From assembly GCA_051294375.1 (NCBI GenBank), contig CM119263.1:144019-208018 (forward strand): a DNA stretch of 64,000 nucleotides. The letters are read 5' to 3'. The notes below the pieces were generated by a model. It was not told the DNA's origin and did no database searches. It saw only the letters and a list, made by a program, of their open reading frames with translations. Positions 56,701 to 64,000 of this stretch are shown here, in pieces. The position numbers and the translations under genes are program-made. This stretch comes from Paraspadella gotoi (Eukaryota; Chaetognatha). Within the stretch, counting starts at the first letter, position 1; every line of letters starts with the position of its first letter.

Positions 56701-58972
56701 TCTGACCCATTTGGCGAATTCGCGGTACTCCAGGATCCCGTCACGATTTTCGTCTGCTGCCGCGAAAACCGATCCACGATCGACGTCGGTAGGAGTGAGT
56801 GAGACGGACGGTGATGTGGTCTGAAATTGAAAAGGAAAGAGTGGCATCTTAGTAGTGTGGTCTGAAATTGGAAAAGGAAAGAGTGGCATCTTAGTAGTGT
56901 GGTCTGAATTGAAATGGAAGAATGGCATCTTAGTAGTGTGGTCTGAAATGGAAAAGCAAAGAGTGGCATCTTAGTAGTGTGTCTGAAATTGAAAGGAAAG
57001 AGTGGCATCTTGTAGTGTGGTCTTAATTGAAAATGGAAAGAGTGGCATTTAGTAGTGGTATGAAATTAAAAGGAAAGGAATCTTAGTAGTGTGGTCTGAA
57101 ATGGAAAAGAAAGAAGGAACTAGTAGTGTGGTCTAAATGGAAAAGAAAAGAGTGGCATCTTAGTATGTGGTCTGAAATGGAAAAGGAAAGAGTGGCATCT
57201 GAGTAGTGTGGTCTGAGTGAAAAAAAGAAAGAGTGCATCTTAGTAGTGTGGTCTGAATTGAAAAAAGATGGCATCTAAGTAGTGTGTCTGAAAGGAAAGG
57301 AAAGAGTGGCATCTTATAGTGGTCTGAAATTGAAAAGGAAAGAGTGGCATCTTAGTAGTGTGGTCTGAAATTGGAAAAAAGGAAGAGTGGCATCTTAGTA
57401 GTGTGGTCTGAATTGAAATGGAAAGATGGCATTTAGTGTGGTCTGAAATGGAAAGCAAAGAGTGGCATCTTAGTAGTGTGGTCTGAATTGAAAAGAAAGA
57501 GTGGCATCTTAGTAGTGTGGGCTTAATTGGAAATGGAAAGAGTGGCATCTTAGTAGTGTGGTCTGAAATAGAAAATGAAAGAGTACATCTTAGTAGTGTG
57601 GTCTGAAATGGAAAAGAAAGAGTGGCATCTAGTAGTGTGGTCTGAAATAGAAATGAAAGAGTACCATCTTAGTAGTGTGGTCTGAAATTGGAAAAGGAAA
57701 GAGTGGCATATAGTGTGGTCTGAATTGAAAATGGAAAGAGTGCATTTAGTAGTGTGGTCTGAATTGAAAGGAAAGAGTGGAATCTGTAGTGTGGGTCTGA
57801 AATGGAAAAGAAAAGAATGGAATCTTAGTAGTGTGGTCTGAAATGGAAAAGAAAAGTGTGCATCTTAGTATTGTGGTCTAAATAGAAAAATGAAAGAGTA
57901 GCAGCTTAGTTGTGTGATCTGAATTGGAAAAAGAAAAGAGTGGATCTTAGTAGTGTGTCTGAAATAGAAATGAAAGATGGAATTCTAGTAGTGTAGGTCT
58001 GAAATGGAAAGAAAGAATGGAATCTTAGTAGTGTGGTCTGAAATGGAAAAAAAAGAGTGGCATCTTAGTAGTGTGGTCTGAAATGAAAAAGAAAAGAGTA
58101 ACATCTTAGTAGTGTGGTCTGAAATGGAAAAGAAAAGAGTGGTATCTTAGTGGTGATAATGTGGTTTGAAATGGAAAATAAGTCATTGATAAAAACGATA
58201 ATTGTAATTCCAATTTTCCTCACCTAAGATCGCGGATGTTAACCGAAGGATAAGTCGCCCCCGATTTTCCGTCGTCGAGGCGTTTGAACAACGGGAGCCA
58301 ATGAGCATCCAATTCCTCTAAGACTTCGCGAGATTTGATGGCATAATTATAGTTTCCTGATTTCAAATGCCTATAAATCAATTACTTTAGAATTGAATAA
58401 TAACAATATGTTAATAATAAAGCGTAGTGAAAATTCTAAATTTGACTTTAATTAAAATTCTGAAAGCCAGGATATTTATTATATATATATAATAATAATG
58501 CATAAAAAATTGATTATAAATTCTGAAAATTATGTAGTGGGCTATATTACATATATTATATATATGTATATTACATTATACATAAATAAATTAAATGTTA
58601 AAATTTCAAAATAGGTTTTTGTAATTTTTTTTTTCAGATTTGGATTCGTCATGAAAAGTTGATAAAAAGAAATAAAACTCTTTTAAAAAAAAATTATTTC
58701 ATTAAGTTAGTCGAAAATAAGAAAAGCCTGTATTTTGAGCTGAAAATAAAATTTTTACATATTGAATATAGTTTTTTTTTTTATTTATAACCAATTTAAT
58801 GAAAGAATTAAGTGGGTTAATATTTTCTTCTATCATCTTTTGACAATGAATTCAAATTTACCATCAAAATTACGAAAAGCCTATTTTAAAATTTTAAAAT
58901 AAAGAGAAACTATTTTTTACCGTTGTGGCTTTCATAGTTTTGGTCAGAGTCTCGGACGCGATTTCTTCCCAT
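48670..58972 (-). CDS. RHBDL-type rhomboid intramembrane serine protease with two EF-hand pairs, complete model
   Basis: Rhomboid proteases cut single-pass membrane proteins inside the lipid bilayer. Animal RHBDL members carry N-terminal EF-hands. Exons in order: 58921-58972, 58224-58356, 56707-56820, 56026-56341, 55501-55648, 55327-55441, 55113-55180, 50718-50896, 50400-50533, 50217-50328, 49460-49639, 48994-49102, 48670-48802. They give 597 residues plus stop with one missing base in exon 3; human RHBDL3 is about 404. Seen: EF-hand loops [12 protein letters not shown] and [12 protein letters not shown], an Arg/Glu-rich insert, CCPPPLF before the first helix, [10 protein letters not shown], the serine motif GASGGVYA and the histidine motif AHFGG. 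Both catalytic residues are therefore present. The extra length is a duplicated EF-hand module plus the insert. The intron between exons 7 and 8 contains an assembly-problem block. Confidence 0.92.
48994..49102 (-). CDS. Rhomboid exon 12 (catalytic histidine)
   Basis: Encodes [20 protein letters not shown] then [17 protein letters not shown]. His in AHFGG is the catalytic base. Donor CCTG|GTGAGT. Confidence 0.94.
49460..49639 (-). CDS. Rhomboid exon 11 (catalytic serine)
   Basis: Encodes [20 protein letters not shown] then [20 protein letters not shown]. The nucleophile is Ser in GASG. Human RHBDL3 has VGSSGGVYALVSAHLANIVM at this place. Donor GGGG|GTGAGA. Confidence 0.95.
50217..50328 (-). 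CDS. Rhomboid exon 10
   Basis: Encodes [20 protein letters not shown] then [17 protein letters not shown], aligning to [20 protein letters not shown] of human RHBDL3. Part of this exon and its flanking intron reappear at 54798-54920. Confidence 0.94.
50400..50533 (-). CDS. Rhomboid exon 9 (L1 loop and helix 2)
   Basis: Encodes [20 protein letters not shown] then [12 protein letters not shown]. It contains the WR motif of the L1 loop and the H-x4-H-x3-N helix 2 motif ([10 protein letters not shown]), whose His and Asn help form the oxyanion hole in rhomboids. Confidence 0.93.
50718..50896 (-). CDS. Rhomboid exon 8 (first transmembrane helix)
   Basis: Encodes [20 protein letters not shown] then [20 protein letters not shown]. 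The CCPPP motif before helix 1 is typical of RHBDL1/3 (human RHBDL3: YTCCPPPWFM). Donor ATAG|GTTCGT; the acceptor TTCAAG is inferred from phase. Confidence 0.9.
50974..51047. repeat. Small contig repeating 49936-50013
   Basis: A 74-bp island between two N gaps that repeats AAAGAATTCTGCTTGTAGAT and neighbours from the intron between rhomboid exons 10 and 11. Confidence 0.9.
51226..53806. mobile_element. hAT-like insertion, 2.58 kb, with 8-bp target duplication
   Basis: The ends are inverted: CAGAGATGTGAAGCGATCG on the left, and CAGAGATGTGAACGCGATCC reading inward from the right. It is flanked by ATCAAAAAT and ATCAAAAT. The matching empty site with a single ATCAAAAT is present in the other copy at 55721-55728. 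Eight-base target duplications and CAGAG ends are typical of the hAT superfamily. Sub-terminal CCGG/TTCGG motifs are repeated near both ends. No transposase frame is recognisable, and the interior contains fragments of another repeat family. Confidence 0.85.
52049..53030. mobile_element. Family B-related fragment nested in the hAT-like insertion
   Basis: AACAAGTTTGAGCTAACAAT at the left and GGGCAGATCCGGCATTG followed by CTCAAAC at the right resemble the family B ends. The interior is AT-rich with TTAATTAA tracts and ATC repeats. Confidence 0.5.
53887..54388 (+). pseudogene. Inverted second copy of rhomboid exons 5-7
   Basis: Plus-strand copies at 53887-54034, 54092-54208 and 54321-54388 repeat the minus-strand exons at 55501-55648, 55327-55441 and 55113-55180 with splice sites conserved. 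The middle copy has two extra bases (TATAAAAGAG and TTCGCGTTATT), so its EF-hand frame is broken. It is part of a block flanked by N gaps and is more likely an allelic contig placed backwards than a separate gene. Confidence 0.8.
54377..54735 (+). repeat. 43-bp minisatellite made of 5' splice sites (inverted-block copy)
   Basis: About eight units of AAAAAGATTTGAGGTCAGTC plus CAACTATGTTTTCGCAATAATTT. Each carries GATTTGAG|GTCAGT, identical to the end of rhomboid exon 7 and its donor. The last units are degenerate (ATTTCAAGTCAGT). Confidence 0.92.
54798..54920. repeat. Misplaced copy of rhomboid intron/exon 10 sequence
   Basis: Matches 50148-50265 in direct orientation with a few substitutions, including TCTTACCGTCAC and the coding bases CCGAACTCGCGAGCGAACCC. 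It stops at the 10-N gap. Confidence 0.9.
54931..55130 (-). repeat. 43-bp minisatellite made of 5' splice sites (gene-orientation copy)
   Basis: About five units of the same 43-bp repeat follow exon 7 in transcript direction and run into the 10-N gap at 54921-54930, so the true length is unknown. Confidence 0.92.
55113..55180 (-). CDS. Rhomboid exon 7
   Basis: Encodes [20 protein letters not shown] then DL, phase 2 donor TTGAG|GTCAGT. The donor and the preceding exon bases form the unit of a 43-bp minisatellite that fills the start of the next intron. Confidence 0.85.
55255..55330 (-). repeat. 37-bp unit repeating the donor of rhomboid exon 6 three times
   Basis: In gene orientation GAGTTCGCTGATTGG|GTAAGA recurs at 37-bp steps after the real exon end. 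The inverted copy (54196-54262) has two instead of three. Confidence 0.88.
55327..55441 (-). CDS. Rhomboid exon 6 (EF-hand B)
   Basis: Encodes [20 protein letters not shown], then the loop [12 protein letters not shown] and FAYW. Positions 1, 3, 5 and 12 of the loop carry Asp/Asp/Asp/Glu as expected for calcium binding. Its donor is present three times in a row in 37-bp units. Confidence 0.92.
55501..55648 (-). CDS. Rhomboid exon 5 (EF-hand module B, first half)
   Basis: Encodes [20 protein letters not shown] and [20 protein letters not shown], then YPAVRLRDL. Acceptor ATCCCAG|ACAGGG, donor CTAAG|GTAAGT. A second copy lies on the plus strand at 53887-54034. Confidence 0.9.
56026..56341 (-). 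CDS. Rhomboid exon 4 (Arg/Glu-rich linker)
   Basis: Begins [20 protein letters not shown], related to exon 7 (CMEEEMG.. PDVTT), then about 70 residues dominated by Arg and Glu, probably a charged helix or disordered linker. Acceptor TTTCCAG|TGTCTC; donor GAAG|GTTAGC, phase 1. Confidence 0.75.
56707..56820 (-). CDS. Rhomboid exon 3 (EF-hand A), apparent 1-base deletion
   Basis: The 5' part reads [10 protein letters not shown] in one frame. The 3' part reads [20 protein letters not shown] then W in the next, aligning to GLPTHVVDK and [20 protein letters not shown] of exon 6. One missing G near 56,769 explains the shift and repairs the phase with exon 2. The acceptor is the last unit of a splice-acceptor minisatellite. 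Confidence 0.85.
56806..58190 (-). repeat. 41-bp minisatellite made of 3' splice-site modules (rhomboid intron 2)
   Basis: On the plus strand the unit is GTGGTCTGAAATTGGAAAAG plus GAAAGAGTGGCATCTTAGTAGT, roughly 30-35 units with length variants. Read in gene orientation each unit is TACTAAG-like branch point, a C/T-rich tract (CTCTTTCCTTTTC) and TTTCAG|ACCAC. The last unit supplies the acceptor of exon 3. Confidence 0.9.
58224..58356 (-). CDS. Rhomboid exon 2 (EF-hand module A, first half)
   Basis: Encodes [20 protein letters not shown] then [13 protein letters not shown]. This is the first, degenerate EF-hand of a pair, paralogous to exon 5 ([18 protein letters not shown]). Donor TTAG|GTGAGG, phase 2. 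Confidence 0.85.
58420..58920. mobile_element. MITE family A, truncated copy forming most of rhomboid intron 1
   Basis: Starts AAAGCGTAGTGAAAATTC and follows the family A sequence to about 58,910, but lacks the terminal 100 or so bases. The truncated edge coincides with the donor of proposed rhomboid exon 1, and the acceptor of exon 2 is 60 bp from the other edge. Confidence 0.7.
58921..58972 (-). CDS. Rhomboid exon 1 (proposed start)
   Basis: ATG followed by [16 protein letters not shown], with an in-frame stop TAG upstream. Donor AACG|GTAAAA, phase 1, fits exon 2. The exon abuts a transposon-like intron. Chosen on phase and start only, so less sure than the other exons. Confidence 0.5.
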
Positions 58973-59404
58973 AACGATCTCACGAATTACCTATTTTATT
59001 TTTTTATAAAATTTTTCAATTTTACCAGTGGCTGTTTTGTATTTGTATCTCGGTCAACGAAAACAAAGCAAAATCAAAACGAGAAAGTTCTTTATTTTAC
59101 GTGTTTTTTTTTCTCTCTCATATGAGGCTGAGACACGCAAAGGGATAGAGAAATAATTGTCGGTTCCACGAAAACTTGGTTGAAGCAAAAAAGTCAATTC
59201 AAATGGAAGAAGCATCGAACGAGTCGCACGAAATCGGAAACTGAAGACATTCTTGTTTTAAATTGTATTAATTTTCTTGCTAGACATTTCAAACTATAGT
59301 TTTTAAAATTATTGTTTACTAGATAGATTTCGAAACTCACTTACTTTCATGCTGACACGACGATATCATGTCTAAACAAAAAAATATTATTATATTATCT
59401 CACA

Positions 59405-59759
59405 TCAATTAATCATTTTTATTTTATTAACTTTTCTTTTCTCGCTGTCATCCTCCTCCCTTTCCTTTCCTCCGCCAACGCCTCCATCGTCTCCAGCTAC
59501 GCCCTCCAACGCTTCGTCGACGCCAGGCGCCGCGGCAGGAGCCTTGGACGCCTCGCGGAGCGTCTCGGCGCCGTCCTCGATACGGTTCCGTAAAGGCGAG
59601 ACCTCAAGACGCCCGTCGACGACATCCGGCAAGAGTTCCGTCGAGGGATGTTCGACGGAGACGCTCAGCGCCATCGTTACGTCGGCGGAGAGACGGTGAA
59701 CGTCCGAAACGAGTTGACGCGTCACTTTTGACGCGCTTAGAGGAAGGTTGCATAGCGAG
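59405..59759 (-). CDS. Possible coding exon of unknown gene between PKN-like and rhomboid genes
   Basis: An open frame of about 117 codons with C/G-rich third positions, like the real exons around it. It starts after an acceptor-like TTTTCCCAAG at 59,760 with DSLCNLPLSASKVTRQLVSD and ends with a lysine-rich run at TGA 59405-59407. It lies downstream of the PKN-like stop and upstream of the proposed rhomboid start. A possible 27-nt microexon (about 59,336-59,362, TTTGTTTAG acceptor, AAA|GTAAGT donor) follows. It could be an alternative PKN end, a rhomboid leader exon or a small separate gene. I do not recognise the protein. Confidence 0.3.
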
Positions 59760-59976
59760 TCGCTTGGGAAAAAGAATAAATTCTATTGCCATATTTGAAC
59801 CTTTTCAATGATCAAATAGAAAACACTGTTTAAAAACCCTACTACTACCCTATTTAAAAACCTGCTCTTGATTTCTTTAAATTTCTTTATCATAAATAGA
59901 ACAATCAATCAAAATAAATTACATAAAAGAGTTACAATTAGGCAATAAGCATGATTATTACTCAGATCTGATTAGA

Positions 59977-59981
59977 TTTAT

Positions 59982-59984
<3 letters not shown>
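59977..59984 (-). promoter_or_regulatory. AATAAA overlapping the PKN-like stop codon
   Basis: The minus strand reads GATTGAATAAATC: the last A of TGA is the first A of AATAAA. If used, the 3' untranslated region would be only about 20-40 bases. Confidence 0.4.

Positions 59985-64000
<4,016 letters not shown>

Noticed and set aside
59405-59759. HR1 domain of the PKN-like kinase
   Set aside because: Some residues resemble an HR1 helix, but the frame lies downstream of the kinase stop codon, whereas HR1 domains are N-terminal.

Overview
This is a eukaryotic, almost certainly invertebrate animal, nuclear scaffold. Introns carry GT..AG signals, and the proteins are animal families: an SLC28-type concentrative nucleoside transporter, an EF-hand rhomboid of the RHBDL type, and a PKN-type AGC kinase. 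The DNA between exons is AT-rich and very rich in (GA)n/(CT)n microsatellites, minisatellites and non-autonomous transposons. Gaps come as runs of exactly 10 N, exactly 25 N and longer estimated sizes, which points to a scaffolded draft assembly. I cannot name the species.

Layout. Positions 1-29,900 hold no gene I can recognise, only transposon copies, tRNA-like SINEs, tandem repeats, two long direct duplications split by N gaps (about 3.65-5.29/6.12-7.76 kb and 12.93-14.27/14.30-15.24 kb) and one degraded ORF relic near 22.2-22.85 kb. From 29.9 kb to the right edge three genes lie head to tail on the minus strand: a 15-exon nucleoside transporter (29,943-46,330), a 13-exon rhomboid-like intramembrane protease (48,670-58,972) and the 3' half of a PKN-like kinase (from 59,982 past the window end). 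I built the exon models by hand from splice sites, phase and recalled family sequences. All junction phases agree, and the two complete genes come to whole codon numbers, provided one missing base is assumed in transporter exon 4 and one in rhomboid exon 3. These look like residual single-base deletion errors, or real null alleles.

The most unusual feature is that several splice sites have themselves become tandem repeats. In the rhomboid gene a roughly 41-bp minisatellite repeats a whole 3' splice-site module (TACTAAG-like branch point, pyrimidine tract, CAG) about 30 or more times. A 43-bp minisatellite repeats a 5' splice site, and a 37-bp unit repeats another 5' splice site three times. 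In the transporter gene an exon end plus its donor is duplicated 69 bp into the intron. Other splice sites in the transporter and kinase genes abut microsatellites directly.

The rhomboid gene also carries a tandem duplication of a three-exon EF-hand module. It is broken by an inverted block (51,073-54,920, bounded by N gaps) that repeats exons 5-7 in the opposite orientation. That block carries a 2.58-kb hAT-like insertion, and the other copy has the matching empty site. The block is best read as a mis-placed second haplotype. The three genes share no obvious pathway: nucleoside uptake at the plasma membrane, calcium-linked intramembrane proteolysis, and Rho/lipid-type kinase signalling.
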